Below are positions 24,164 through 33,093 of a stretch of DNA of 64,000 nt, piece after piece (position 1 is the first letter of the stretch; each line of letters begins with the position of its first letter). A model generated the notes under the pieces. The model did no database searches and had not been told where the DNA came from. It saw only the letters and a list, made by a program, of their open reading frames with translations. A program made the position numbers and the translations under genes. This stretch comes from Microbulbifer sp. HZ11 (lineage in GTDB: Bacteria > Pseudomonadota > Gammaproteobacteria > Pseudomonadales > Cellvibrionaceae): contig NZ_JELR01000002.1 in assembly GCF_000708675.1 (NCBI RefSeq), forward strand, positions 1,566,228 to 1,630,227. Reading direction: 5' to 3'.

Positions 24164-26116
24164 ATGAAAATAATCAAAGGTCTGGCCGTGGTGCTGACGA
24201 TGATCGTCGCAACACAGGTGATCGCCAAAGAAGCTAAGCCCTATCCTCTGGATTTTTGGGCACTTCGCGATGTGATCAGTAATGTCTCTATCTCTCCAGA
24301 TGGCAAGCATCTGGCTTTGTTGAAAATCCCTACTAAAGATGGCGACCCAATAATCGAAGTCTACCCCGCCGGGGATCTCGAAGCAGAGCCCTACCGCATA
24401 AATTCCGACCCGATGGAAATCCAGCAGTTTTTCTGGTTGAGTAATGATGTGATCGGCATGCAATTACGCCAGAAAGTGCGCGACAAAATCGAGGGTTTCA
24501 ACGAAGGTGTTTACGAATATCTACTTGCGTCAGTGGATATCAAACGCAAGAAACTGAAAAAGTATGATCAGGCCGGTGCCGAACTGGATCACCCCCTGCC
24601 CAACAATGATCGTCGGATTATTTTCTCATATCTACCTGGTGGTGAGAAAAGCCGAATTGCTGCTGCATTCCGTCCGCGTACTTATTACGAACTGGATCTA
24701 AAAAGCGGTGCCAAGAAGCTGCTGCTGCGCGGCAAACTGGCGATGGGGCAGGTCGAGTTCGACGAAACCGGTAACCCATGGCTGGCACGTGGATTCGATG
24801 TCGCCAAAGGTGAGTATGTCTGGTACGAACGCATCACCGATAAAAAGCGATGGACCGAATTCCACCGCATGAGCGAAGACAGTTTTGAAACATTTTCCGT
24901 AAAGGGCTTCGACACCCAAAATCCGAACATTTTCTTTGTTACTGCCAATAATGGTAATGACAAGGTCGGTCTATGGGAGTTTGACGTCAAAGCCAAAAAA
25001 TTTGGCGAGTTAGTCTATCTCCGAACCGATGTAGATGTGAGCGGAGTGCGAAAGCATAGCAACAGCTGGAGATATCGCGATCAGATCGTAGGCGTTGTAT
25101 ACGCGGAAAAAAATGTCGAAGTAGAATATTTTGACGAAGTTGAAATGGCGACGCAGCGTCAGTTAGAGCAAGTGATTCCAAATGCGCACTATCTGCGAAT
25201 CAATAGCCGCTCCCGCGACGGTGCAACCATGACCATCTACAATGTCGGTCCGCGGGATCCCGGCAGCTATTACCTGTTGCACAAGGGCAAGCTGACAAAA
25301 GTCGGTAGCCGCCAGCCCCTGCTGGAACCGGAAAAGCTCGCCGATGTACGCTACATCAAATATAAATCCCGCGACGGCCGCACTATTCCGGCCTATCTGA
25401 CGGTACCCAATGGTGAGCCGCCCTTCCCGGCGATTGTCCTGCCGCACGGTGGTCCGTTTGTTTCAGAGCTGGTGATCTACGATGAGTGGGCACAGTTCCT
25501 GGCGAACAATGGTTACTTGGTACTGCAGCCGCAGTATCGTGGCTCCAAAGGCCTGGGCATTGAGCACTACACGTCCGCCTTTAAAGAAGGCGGTCAAGGT
25601 GGCTATAAGATGCAGGACGACAAGGACGACGGGATGCTCTACCTGGTGGAGCAGGGTTTGGCAGAAAAGGATCGGCTAGCCATGTTCGGCTGGTCATACG
25701 GTGGCTACGCCGCCCTTGTGGCTGCCGCCCGTGAAGACCAGATTTACCAATGCGTGATCGCTGGTGCAGCTGTGTCAGATAACCAGATGCAAGTGAATTA
25801 CTATCGTGATCGTCTGCGTGGTGCCGGTAAAATCGAGCAGCTCGGTATGTGGGATGACAGTATCTCGCCGATTGAGCAGGCAGCCAAAGTCAATGTGCCT
25901 ATCCTATTGATTCACGGAAGTGTAGATCAGCGTGTCCCTCCAGAGCACGCTGAGCGATACAGAAAGGCACTTGATGAAAACGGCAAGGTCTACAAATACG
26001 TAGAGCTGGATGGCGCTGATCACTTCAGCAACACCCTGTTTTATGATCACCAGAAGACTCTTTATGAGTCCATGATCTCGTATCTTGCTTCTGATTGTGG
26101 GCCTGACGGCCTCTAA
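24164..26116 (+). CDS. Secreted S9-family (DPP/acylaminoacyl-type) peptidase
   Basis: A 650-residue peptidase with a signal peptide (MKIIKGLAVVLTMIVATQVIA, then KEAKPYPLDFWALRDV). The N-terminal half is a beta-propeller of WD-like repeats. The C-terminal alpha/beta-hydrolase domain begins VRYIKYKSRDGRTIPAYLTVP. The catalytic triad is readable: Ser511 in GWSYGGYAALVAA, Asp588 in HGSVDQRVPPEHAERY, His620 in DGADHFSN. Activity is cleavage of short peptides in the periplasm. Its position right after a TonB-dependent receptor suggests processing of imported peptides. The family call is firm, the exact specificity unknown. Confidence 0.9.
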   Translation: MKIIKGLAVVLTMIVATQVIAKEAKPYPLDFWALRDVISNVSISPDGKHLALLKIPTKDGDPIIEVYPAGDLEAEPYRINSDPMEIQQFFWLSNDVIGMQLRQKVRDKIEGFNEGVYEYLLASVDIKRKKLKKYDQAGAELDHPLPNNDRRIIFSYLPGGEKSRIAAAFRPRTYYELDLKSGAKKLLLRGKLAMGQVEFDETGNPWLARGFDVAKGEYVWYERITDKKRWTEFHRMSEDSFETFSVKGFDTQNPNIFFVTANNGNDKVGLWEFDVKAKKFGELVYLRTDVDVSGVRKHSNSWRYRDQIVGVVYAEKNVEVEYFDEVEMATQRQLEQVIPNAHYLRINSRSRDGATMTIYNVGPRDPGSYYLLHKGKLTKVGSRQPLLEPEKLADVRYIKYKSRDGRTIPAYLTVPNGEPPFPAIVLPHGGPFVSELVIYDEWAQFLANNGYLVLQPQYRGSKGLGIEHYTSAFKEGGQGGYKMQDDKDDGMLYLVEQGLAEKDRLAMFGWSYGGYAALVAAAREDQIYQCVIAGAAVSDNQMQVNYYRDRLRGAGKIEQLGMWDDSISPIEQAAKVNVPILLIHGSVDQRVPPEHAERYRKALDENGKVYKYVELDGADHFSNTLFYDHQKTLYESMISYLASDCGPDGL

Positions 26117-26302
26117 TTGAAGAGCCGCTCCTCGGTCTATCTCGGCAGCGTCACTCACATCACTCGGACTTGAGTGGCGCTTGCTGCTTTCTCTCCCTCT
26201 GCATCTTCAATCCTCAAGCTCAGGCAACCCTTTGGCGTCACTCGTACCGTTTGCCGGTTCCCATGTACAATACGGTCCTGAATTAGGTACAGCAGGCTCA
26301 CA

Positions 26303-27052
26303 ATGACGGAACGCAAAACAACCCATTTCGGCTACCAGCAGGTGCCGGTGGAAGAGAAAGCCGGACGGGTGGCGGATGTTTTTCACTCGGTGGCGGCGCG
26401 CTACGATGTGATGAACGACCTGATGTCTGGGGGCATTCATCGCCTGTGGAAGCGTTTTACCATCGAGCTGTCCGCGGCGCGGCCCGGGCAGACGATTCTG
26501 GATATTGCCGGTGGTACCGGGGACCTGACGGCGCGCTTTTCCCGCATCGTGGGGCCGACGGGCAAGGTGGTGTTGGCGGATATCAATGCGTCGATGCTGA
26601 AGGTGGGCCGTGATCGCCTGCTGGACCGGGGCATTGCGGGCAATGTGGAGACGGTGCAGGCGGATGCCCAGTACCTGCCTTTCCCGGACAATACCTTTGA
26701 CTGCATTACCATTGCCTTCGGCCTGCGCAATGTGACGGATAAGGATCTGGCGCTGCGTTCGATGTTGCGGGTGCTGAAGCCCGGTGGCCGGCTGCTGGTG
26801 CTGGAGTTTTCCAAGCCGGAGTCGAAACTGCTGGAGAAGGTGTACGATCAGTATTCTTTCCGCCTGTTGCCGTTTATGGGCAAGCTGGTGGCGGACGATG
26901 CGGACAGTTACCGCTATCTCGCCGAGAGCATCCGTATGCACCCGGATCAGGAAACCCTGAAAGGCATGATGAGCGAGGCCGGTTTCGTGGACTGTGAGTT
27001 TCACAATATGACCGGTGGCATTGTGGCCCTGCACAAAGGCATCAAGCCCTAG
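26303..27052 (+). CDS. ubiE: Ubiquinone/menaquinone C-methyltransferase UbiE
   Basis: A 249-residue SAM-dependent methyltransferase acting on the quinone ring. Signatures: [40 protein letters not shown] loop [69 protein letters not shown], and a C-terminal [12 protein letters not shown]. Length equals E. coli UbiE (251). It heads the ubiE-ubiJ-ubiB group, as in Pseudomonas and E. coli, with structured repeat C between ubiE and ubiJ. The 187-base upstream gap is the likely promoter. Confidence 0.97.
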   Translation: MTERKTTHFGYQQVPVEEKAGRVADVFHSVAARYDVMNDLMSGGIHRLWKRFTIELSAARPGQTILDIAGGTGDLTARFSRIVGPTGKVVLADINASMLKVGRDRLLDRGIAGNVETVQADAQYLPFPDNTFDCITIAFGLRNVTDKDLALRSMLRVLKPGGRLLVLEFSKPESKLLEKVYDQYSFRLLPFMGKLVADDADSYRYLAESIRMHPDQETLKGMMSEAGFVDCEFHNMTGGIVALHKGIKP

Positions 27053-27075
27053 TTCTTAAGTTGATCTCGTGGCGG

Positions 27076-27184
27076 TGTGGCTGCCGGTGGACATTCGCGG
27101 GACACGCCGTGAACCCATCCATGGGGGCTCGGCTGCGGCCATCCAGGCCGCAGACGGTCCCGCGAATGTCCACCGGCAGCCACA
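27076..27184 (+). repeat. Structured intergenic repeat, copy C, between ubiE and ubiJ
   Basis: Arms 27076-27103 and 27157-27184 are a perfect 28-bp inverted repeat. The interior has the shared core GTGAACCCATCC followed by ATGGGGGCTC, then a second hairpin, CTGCGGCC/GGCCGCAG, around an ATCCA loop. Arm sequence is unlike copies A, B and D apart from a few bases next to the core. It lies between two same-strand genes that are normally co-transcribed, in the sense orientation. Confidence 0.88.
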
Positions 27185-27226
27185 TCTTCGCATCAGCGTA
27201 ATTCGCACGGACAAGTCTTTAGAATA

Positions 27227-27874
27227 ATGACCGACCCCACCTTCCGCGCCGGCTTCGACGCCACCCTGGAAACCGCCATCAACACCGCCCTGCGCTACGA
27301 CCCGGGTAGCCGCCAGCGCCTGGCCAGGCTGGCGGGCAAGGTGCTGGCGGTAAACCTTACTGCGCCGACCCTGTCACTGTTTCTGGTCATCGACGACGAA
27401 GATGGTGAAGAAGGGGGCTATATCGAGGTCCACAGCCGCTGGAGCGGCGAGGTCACCACGGAGCTGTCGGGCTCCGCGCTGGCGTTTATCCAACTGTTGA
27501 GAAACCGCGATGCCACCCCGGCCAAACTGGGGGTGACGGTGCGTGGTTCCAGTGCCCTGTTGGCGGAACTGCAGTCGATCCTGCGAGATCTGGATATCGA
27601 CTGGGAGGAGCCGTTGGCGAAGCTGATCGGCGATTCACCGGCACACCAGCTGGGTACAGGCGTGAGGCTGGCGGCGAGCTGGTTGAAGGATGCACTGGGT
27701 GCCGCGCCGCGGGCGACGGCGGAGGCGGTGAGTGAAGAGTGGCGCATGACACCGCCGCAGGCGCAGTTCGAGGCGTTCGCGGAAGATGTGGCCGCGTTTG
27801 CCCAGGGTGTAGATCGGCTGGAGGCGCGCCTGGCCCTGCTTAAGAGCAAGCTGGACGCGCGGGGGAAAAACTGA
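27227..27874 (+). CDS. ubiJ: UbiJ, SCP2-domain ubiquinone biosynthesis accessory protein
   Basis: A 215-residue protein with an N-terminal SCP2-like lipid-binding domain ([94 protein letters not shown]-type core) and a C-terminal helical part ([27 protein letters not shown]). UbiJ helps the soluble Ubi complex hold its hydrophobic intermediates. Its position between ubiE and ubiB is diagnostic. The stop codon is separated from the ubiB start by one base, so coupling is expected. ATG 27227 follows the repeat element by about 40 bases. Confidence 0.9.
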   Translation: MTDPTFRAGFDATLETAINTALRYDPGSRQRLARLAGKVLAVNLTAPTLSLFLVIDDEDGEEGGYIEVHSRWSGEVTTELSGSALAFIQLLRNRDATPAKLGVTVRGSSALLAELQSILRDLDIDWEEPLAKLIGDSPAHQLGTGVRLAASWLKDALGAAPRATAEAVSEEWRMTPPQAQFEAFAEDVAAFAQGVDRLEARLALLKSKLDARGKN

Positions 27875-27875
27875 C

Positions 27876-29510
27876 GTGCCAATTGCAAGAAGCCTGACCA
27901 TTGCGCGCGTGTTTCTGCGCTACCGCCTGAATGAACTGGTTCCTGCGGAACACCAGCCGCTGTGGCTGCGCACTTTGTGGGCCCCGGCAAAGCTGTTGCC
28001 GGCGGGCGCAGTAAAAGATATGGGGCGCGGCGAGCGCCTGCGCCGGGCTCTGGAAGATCTCGGACCTATTTTTGTGAAGTTCGGCCAGCTGCTGTCGACG
28101 CGCCCGGATCTGCTGCCGCCGGATATGGTGCAGGAGCTGAACCAGCTGCAGGACAATGTGCCGCCCTACCCGGCGGATCAGTGTATCGCGCGTATTGAAG
28201 CAGCACTGGGTGCTCCGGTGGATGAGCTGTTTGCGGAGTTCGAGCGGGAGCCGCTGGCGTCCGCTTCCGTGGCCCAGGTGCACGGTGCGCGCCTGAAGGG
28301 TGACAACGGCGAGCCCGGTGCATCCGTGGTGGTGAAGGTGCTGCGCCCGGGGATCGATAAGATCATCCAGCAGGACCTGGAGCTGCTGGGTTTTATTGCC
28401 CGTTGGATTCAGCGTTATCTTCCCGATGGCCGCCGTATGCGCCCGGTGGAGGTGGTGGAAGACTATCGCCACACCATCGAGGGTGAGCTGGATCTAGTGC
28501 GCGAGGCATCCAACGGCTCGGAATTGAAGCGCAACTTCGCAAATTCCCCACTCCTTTATATCCCCGAGGTCTTCTGGGATTACACCCGCGAGAATGTACT
28601 GGTGCTGGAGCGTATTGACGGTATCCCGGTCACCGACCTGGCGCAGTTGCGTGCGCAGAATACCGATATGGCGCTGTTGGCCGAGCGCGGGGTGGAGATC
28701 TTCTTCAAGCAGGTGTTTGAACACAACTTCTTCCACGCCGACATGCACCCGGGGAATATCTTTGTATCCCGCGAACACCCCGAGCGCCCCAAGTACATCG
28801 CGATTGATACCGCCATTGTCGGCAGCCTGACCCGTGAGGATCAGTATTATCTGGCGCGCAACTTGCTGGCGATGTTCCGGCGGGATTATCGCATGGTGGC
28901 GGAGCTGCACGTGCAGAGTGGCTGGGTGCGCAAGGACACGCCGATCAATGCCTTTGAGTCGTCCATTCGCGCGGTGTGCGAGCCGATTTTCGAGAAGCCC
29001 CTGGGGGAAATTTCCTTCGCGCGGGTGCTCATCAGCCTGTTCCAGACCGCCCGGCGATTCGATATGGAAGTGCAGCCTCAGCTGGTACTTTTACAGAAAA
29101 CTTTACTCAATATAGAAGGATTAGGGCGACAGCTGTATCCTCAGCTGGATCTGTGGAAGACTGCCCATCCGTTTCTCGAGCGCTGGATGCGTGAGCGGGT
29201 TCACCCGAAAACGATCGTCGGCGAAATTCGGCGATACGGGCCAGAATGGCTGGAAAAATTTCCCCAGTTGCCACAAATGGCATTTGCCGCACTGGAGCAG
29301 GGGCAGGAGCTGGGGCCGCGGTTGCAGCAGCTCAGTGAACAATTGGCCGGCAGCCGGCAACGGGGCCGCACACGCTATGCGCGTATGATCGTCGGTGGTT
29401 TACTGGCGGCGGGGGCCGCACTGGTGGCCTCCCCAGGGTTGCTGGCACAAATACCCGCGGTCAGTTGGGTGATGGGCGCGGCCGCGTTGGCCCTATTGCT
29501 CTGGCCATAA
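27876..29510 (+). CDS. ubiB: UbiB, ABC1/ADCK-type atypical kinase for ubiquinone synthesis
   Basis: A 544-residue membrane-associated atypical kinase/ATPase. The family KxGQ motif is in [19 protein letters not shown], the Ala-rich nucleotide loop in [15 protein letters not shown], the catalytic and metal residues in [12 protein letters not shown] and [12 protein letters not shown], and two C-terminal membrane helices end the protein ([35 protein letters not shown]). Length matches E. coli UbiB (546). The start is a GTG at 27876 immediately after ubiJ, with GGGGGAAAA as ribosome site. UbiB supports early membrane-extraction steps of CoQ precursors. Confidence 0.96.
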   Translation: MPIARSLTIARVFLRYRLNELVPAEHQPLWLRTLWAPAKLLPAGAVKDMGRGERLRRALEDLGPIFVKFGQLLSTRPDLLPPDMVQELNQLQDNVPPYPADQCIARIEAALGAPVDELFAEFEREPLASASVAQVHGARLKGDNGEPGASVVVKVLRPGIDKIIQQDLELLGFIARWIQRYLPDGRRMRPVEVVEDYRHTIEGELDLVREASNGSELKRNFANSPLLYIPEVFWDYTRENVLVLERIDGIPVTDLAQLRAQNTDMALLAERGVEIFFKQVFEHNFFHADMHPGNIFVSREHPERPKYIAIDTAIVGSLTREDQYYLARNLLAMFRRDYRMVAELHVQSGWVRKDTPINAFESSIRAVCEPIFEKPLGEISFARVLISLFQTARRFDMEVQPQLVLLQKTLLNIEGLGRQLYPQLDLWKTAHPFLERWMRERVHPKTIVGEIRRYGPEWLEKFPQLPQMAFAALEQGQELGPRLQQLSEQLAGSRQRGRTRYARMIVGGLLAAGAALVASPGLLAQIPAVSWVMGAAALALLLWP

Positions 29511-29573
29511 GGTAACGGGGTCCTGAACCGGACCTGTGAGCCTACACTATCGAATGCACTAAGGACGCAAACA

Positions 29574-29972
29574 GTGAGCGATACCGATTTCACCCAGGCT
29601 GTCAGCTGGAACAGCGACGGCCTGGTTCCCGCCATCGCCCAGGACTTCAAGACAGGCCGGGTATTGATGATGGCGTGGATGAACGCCGAGTCCCTGCGCC
29701 TGACCGTCGAAGAGGGGCGTGCGGTCTACTGGTCGCGCTCCCGCGGCAAGCTCTGGCGCAAAGGAGAGTCCTCCGGGCATGTGCAGCAGGTGCGGGAAAT
29801 CCGGCTCGACTGCGATGGTGACACCATCGTGCTGATGGTGGAACAGCTGGGCGGCATTGCCTGTCATACCGGGCGCACCAGCTGTTTTTATCAGGTGTTG
29901 GAAGATGGCCAGTGGCAGGTCCGCCAGCCGGTAATTACCGACCCCAAAGAGATCTATTCAGGGGAGAAATAG
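29574..29972 (+). CDS. hisI: Phosphoribosyl-AMP cyclohydrolase HisI
   Basis: A 132-residue enzyme opening the purine ring in histidine synthesis. Motifs: [66 protein letters not shown] and [10 protein letters not shown], which hold the conserved Cys and His metal ligands. It is a stand-alone HisI, as in Pseudomonas, not the HisIE fusion of enterics. GTG start at 29574 with AAGGA upstream. hisE follows eight bases after its stop. Confidence 0.95.
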   Translation: MSDTDFTQAVSWNSDGLVPAIAQDFKTGRVLMMAWMNAESLRLTVEEGRAVYWSRSRGKLWRKGESSGHVQQVREIRLDCDGDTIVLMVEQLGGIACHTGRTSCFYQVLEDGQWQVRQPVITDPKEIYSGEK

Positions 29973-29980
29973 ACCGCGTC

Positions 29981-30328
29981 ATGAGTAATATGCTGACACA
30001 ACTGGACCGGGTATTGCGGATGCGTATGCAACAGGGGGATGCGGAGTCGTCTTACGTTGCCAGCCTGCACCGCAAAGGCCTGAACAAGATTCTGGAAAAA
30101 GTGGGTGAGGAAGCGACCGAGTTGGTGCTCGCCGCCAAGGATGCCGAAGGCAAGCCTGCGGAGAGCGACGAGCACCAGGCAATGATCTCGGAAACCGCAG
30201 ATCTTTGGTTTCACTCACTGGTGATGCTGAATCACCTGGGTGCGGATTCCCGCGCAGTATTGGATGAACTGGGGCGCCGATTCGGGCTCTCCGGGCTGGA
30301 TGAAAAAGCGTCGCGAAGTCAGGACTGA
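29981..30328 (+). CDS. hisE: Phosphoribosyl-ATP pyrophosphatase HisE
   Basis: A 115-residue alpha-helical pyrophosphatase, second step of histidine synthesis. Key segments are [32 protein letters not shown], with the Glu residues that bind magnesium, and [43 protein letters not shown]. The ATG at 29981 follows hisI closely; the longer frame reading back to 29912 overlaps hisI and is not used. tatA follows 77 bases later, as in Pseudomonas. Confidence 0.93.
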   Translation: MSNMLTQLDRVLRMRMQQGDAESSYVASLHRKGLNKILEKVGEEATELVLAAKDAEGKPAESDEHQAMISETADLWFHSLVMLNHLGADSRAVLDELGRRFGLSGLDEKASRSQD

Positions 30329-30405
30329 GCTCGGGGCGGCGGCAGCGGCGGGCGCGATGCAGGTGTCAGGCCGCGCATTAACGTATTTAATCAGGAGCAA
30401 TTCTC

Positions 30406-30654
30406 ATGGGTATTAGCTGGCAACAATTACTGATCCTGCTGGTCATCGTCCTGCTGATCTTCGGCACTAAACGTCTGCGCAATCTGGGCGGCGACCTTGG
30501 GGGGGCCATCAAGGGCTTCAAGAAAGCCATGAAAGAAGAAGATAAAAAGGACGAGGATCAGGAAGACAAAGAACCAGAGCTGCTGGAAAAAGACGAAACC
30601 AGCAAGCCACAGCAGAAAACGTCCAGCGAAGAAAAGCAGTCCCAGGACAAATAA
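30406..30654 (+). CDS. tatA: Sec-independent translocase subunit TatA
   Basis: An 82-residue protein with the TatA plan: a single N-terminal membrane helix ([20 protein letters not shown]), the [27 protein letters not shown] amphipathic hinge and a charged, disordered tail rich in Lys and Glu. TatA oligomers form the protein-conducting path for folded Tat substrates. The ATG is preceded by AGGAG. It is first in tatABC and close behind hisE. Confidence 0.95.
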   Translation: MGISWQQLLILLVIVLLIFGTKRLRNLGGDLGGAIKGFKKAMKEEDKKDEDQEDKEPELLEKDETSKPQQKTSSEEKQSQDK

Positions 30655-30705
30655 ACCCCGGCAAGCCCAACGGATTTAACCGGTGGTTAACTGAGCGAGT
30701 TGCCC

Positions 30706-31407
30706 GTGTTTGATATCGGATTTTTTGAACTGCTGTTGATCGGTGTCGTTGGCCTTGTGGTCATCGGCCCCGAGCGCCTGCCTGACGCTGTGCGTACCAC
30801 GGTGCGCTGGTGGACGCAGATTAAGCAGACCCTCGGTAGTGCCAAGGAAGAGCTTGAGCGGGAAGTGGGCGCCGATGATATTCGTCGTGAGCTGCACAAC
30901 GAGCGCGTACTCAAGGAGCTACGTGAAAGCCAGCAGGCCATGGAGCGCACCTTCAGCGAGGCTGAACGCAGATTCGAGCAGGACCTGAAAGCGGTCGAAG
31001 CGCAGGCACAGGCATTGAAAGATAGCGGCGACTCCACCGACCCGGCACCTTCAGAGCCAGACCCCGAGGCGGATCAGCGCCGTCGCGCTGCGGACTACCT
31101 GCCGGAAGAGGATCGCAACGCACCCGCCGATGAAAAGCCTGAAGAAGACTACCTGCCGGAAGAAGAGGAAGATGACGAGGATCTGGAGGACCCGGAATAT
31201 CCGGAGCACCTGCACGATCACGGTGACCCTGAGCACAACCCCCATCATCCGGACCATTTCAAGCATGAAGAGGATGAGGCCTGGGCCGAGGTCGACCGTC
31301 TGGACCCGGAAACTCCTCAGCAAGAACGCCCGGAAACTGATGACGCCGAACCTGTCAGGTCATCCGAAAGTGACCGTTCCACCGATCCGGAAGACAAACG
31401 TCAATGA
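30706..31407 (+). CDS. tatB: Sec-independent translocase subunit TatB with long acidic/His tail
   Basis: A 233-residue TatB. The start MFDIGFFELLLIGVVGLVVIGPERLPDAVRT is the standard TatB membrane helix and hinge; GTG 30706 gives exactly this N-terminus, and a TTG two codons earlier is possible. An amphipathic helix and coiled region reach about residue 105. The tail (residues 115-233) is unusual: two DYLPEE repeats, a run of Glu/Asp and a His-rich stretch (HLHDHGDPEHNPHHPDHFKH). E. coli TatB is 171 residues. Its stop overlaps the tatC start by four bases. Confidence 0.93.
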   Translation: MFDIGFFELLLIGVVGLVVIGPERLPDAVRTTVRWWTQIKQTLGSAKEELEREVGADDIRRELHNERVLKELRESQQAMERTFSEAERRFEQDLKAVEAQAQALKDSGDSTDPAPSEPDPEADQRRRAADYLPEEDRNAPADEKPEEDYLPEEEEDDEDLEDPEYPEHLHDHGDPEHNPHHPDHFKHEEDEAWAEVDRLDPETPQQERPETDDAEPVRSSESDRSTDPEDKRQ

Positions 31408-32144
31408 GTGAAAAAGACCAGCCGTTTATCGAGCACCTGATCGAGATGCGGGATCGCCTGCTGAAAACCCTGCTGGTAGTGGTGGCGATTTTTGCCTGTA
31501 TGGTGCCCTTCGCCAACGACATCTACAACTTTGTTGCAGAACCACTGCAGGCGCGGTTGACCGAAGGTGCCGGCATGATTGCCACCGAGGTTACCTCCCC
31601 CTTTCTGACACCATTCAAAACCTCATTTGTACTGGCATTTTTTGTCGCCATTCCATTTGTGTTGTACCAGTTCTGGGCATTCATTGCCCCAGGTCTGTAC
31701 AAGCATGAGAAGCGCCTTATCGCACCGCTGATGATTTCCAGTATTTTCCTGTTTTATGCGGGAATGGCGTTTGCGTACTTTGTGGTGTTCCCGCTCATCT
31801 TCGAATTTTTTATCAGTTCGGCGCATGCAGATATCAAGGTTCTGCCGGATATTCGCAGCTATCTGGATCTCGCGCTGAAACTGTTTTTTGCCTTCGGTTT
31901 TGCCTTCGAAATCCCCATTGCCACCCTGCTGCTTATCTGGAGCGGTGCGGTAACCGCGAAAGACCTGGCCAAGAAGCGCCCTTACGTGATCGTTGCCTGT
32001 TTCGCCATGGGAATGCTGCTCACCCCGCCGGATGTCATTTCCCAGACTCTGTTGGCCGTACCCATGTGGATTCTGTTCGAGGTGGGTATTTTCTTCGGGC
32101 GATGGGTGAAACGGGGCAAAGCGGAAGAGATGGAAGCCCAGTAG
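31404..32144 (+). CDS. tatC: Sec-independent translocase subunit TatC
   Basis: A 246-residue inner-membrane protein with six helices, the receptor for twin-arginine signal peptides. MSEKDQPFIEHLIEMRDRLLKTLL is the conserved N-terminus with HLxExRxR-type residues. The PLxxxL motif, SPFLTPFKTSFVLAFFVAIPFVLYQFWAFIAPGLY loop, FAFGFAFEIPI and LTPPDVISQTLLAVPMWILFEVGI are typical. Four-base overlap with tatB (ATGA) gives translational coupling. Length matches E. coli TatC (258). Confidence 0.96.
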   Translation: MSEKDQPFIEHLIEMRDRLLKTLLVVVAIFACMVPFANDIYNFVAEPLQARLTEGAGMIATEVTSPFLTPFKTSFVLAFFVAIPFVLYQFWAFIAPGLYKHEKRLIAPLMISSIFLFYAGMAFAYFVVFPLIFEFFISSAHADIKVLPDIRSYLDLALKLFFAFGFAFEIPIATLLLIWSGAVTAKDLAKKRPYVIVACFAMGMLLTPPDVISQTLLAVPMWILFEVGIFFGRWVKRGKAEEMEAQ

Positions 32145-32224
32145 CAATCCGAACCCCCCCGCACCGACGTAAGCAATAGGGCATGGTTGTCCAGTTTATT
32201 GGCAGGCGCGAGGGACATTACTCC

Positions 32225-33016
32225 GTGATCAGGCAGTGCGGTTCGACCCAACATACGAGGTTTTCTTTTTCCCTTCTGGCTCTGGTTGTACTGGCACTAC
32301 TTGTCAGCGCCCATAGCGCCTACGCCAACAGTCACGACCGGCCCGAAAAGCCCTGTGTCGTATTGATTCACGGAATCACCAAGGACTCGCGCTCCATGGA
32401 GGCGATCGCCGCGGCTCTGCGTGAGGCCGGCTTTCACGCGGTCAACCTCGACTACCCCTCCAGAGAATTCCCGATCGAAACCCTTGCTGATATGACCATT
32501 CCACTCGGCATCAATGCCTGTAAGGAAGCGGGTGCCGCACCACTTCATTTTGTCACCCACTCAATGGGCGGGCTGTTGTTGCGGCAATATTACGAGCATC
32601 GTGATGCCAACGAAATCGCTCGGGCGGTCATGCTTGGCCCGCCAAATCAGGGAAGCCGTCTGGGAAACTTTCTTTCCTGTATTCCGGTCATCAAGGATGT
32701 AAATGGACCTGCGGGAAAACAGATGGGTATCGATGAACGGAGTCTGCCCAGTCGATTGGGCCCGGTAAAGTTTCCACTGGGCGTCATTGCCGGCACCCGT
32801 TCATTCAATCCATTCTTTTCAGCGATTATCAGTGGTGATGACGATGGGATCGTGGGACTGCCGAGCACCTATGTAGAGGGTACCTGTGCGCGCGTGACGT
32901 ATCCGTTGACGCACAATGGGTTAACCGGCAGTGCGCAGGCCATTGTTCAAGTGGTGACGTTTTTGAAGTCTGGGAAATTTAGTGGCCCAGAAGTGCAGAA
33001 TTACGCGTGTGATTAA
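32225..33016 (+). CDS. Secreted alpha/beta-hydrolase, lipase-like
   Basis: A 263-residue protein from GTG 32225, with a signal peptide (FSFSLLALVVLALLVSAHSAYA, then NSHDR). The hydrolase core begins PCVVLIHGITKDSRSMEAIAAALREAGF. The nucleophile elbow is HFVTHSMGGLLLRQYY (Ser in THSMGG). LGPPNQGS resembles the lipase class with PPNxGS motifs. SGDDDGIVGLPSTYVEGT would supply the acid and HNGL the His, which fits a lipase/acyltransferase arrangement. ATG 32183 is an alternative start 14 codons upstream. Substrate probably esters or lipids; not proven. Confidence 0.78.
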   Translation: MIRQCGSTQHTRFSFSLLALVVLALLVSAHSAYANSHDRPEKPCVVLIHGITKDSRSMEAIAAALREAGFHAVNLDYPSREFPIETLADMTIPLGINACKEAGAAPLHFVTHSMGGLLLRQYYEHRDANEIARAVMLGPPNQGSRLGNFLSCIPVIKDVNGPAGKQMGIDERSLPSRLGPVKFPLGVIAGTRSFNPFFSAIISGDDDGIVGLPSTYVEGTCARVTYPLTHNGLTGSAQAIVQVVTFLKSGKFSGPEVQNYACD

Positions 33017-33050
33017 AATATCGATTAGAGGGTGGACTGTGTACGACAAC

Positions 33051-33074
33051 AAAAAAGCGCCCTGCAGGGCGCTT
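33051..33074 (-). terminator. Intrinsic terminator for the minus-strand lipoprotein gene
   Basis: AAGCGCCCTG and its complement form a perfect 20-bp palindrome (33055-33074). On the minus strand it is followed by six T. It is 19 bases beyond the stop of the gene at 33094 and also lies 38 bases after the convergent lipase stop. Confidence 0.85.
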
Positions 33075-33093
33075 CAAAATACAATCTCGTGTC

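Noticed and set aside
22964-24463. 499-codon minus-strand frame across the TonB receptor
   Set aside because: Antisense shadow of a conserved barrel region; it also crosses the strong terminator and the next gene's start.
2791-27184. The repeat family as integron attC sites
   Set aside because: Structure-over-sequence conservation is similar, but there are no simple R-box signatures, no integrase, and the flanking genes are core chromosomal genes in conserved order.
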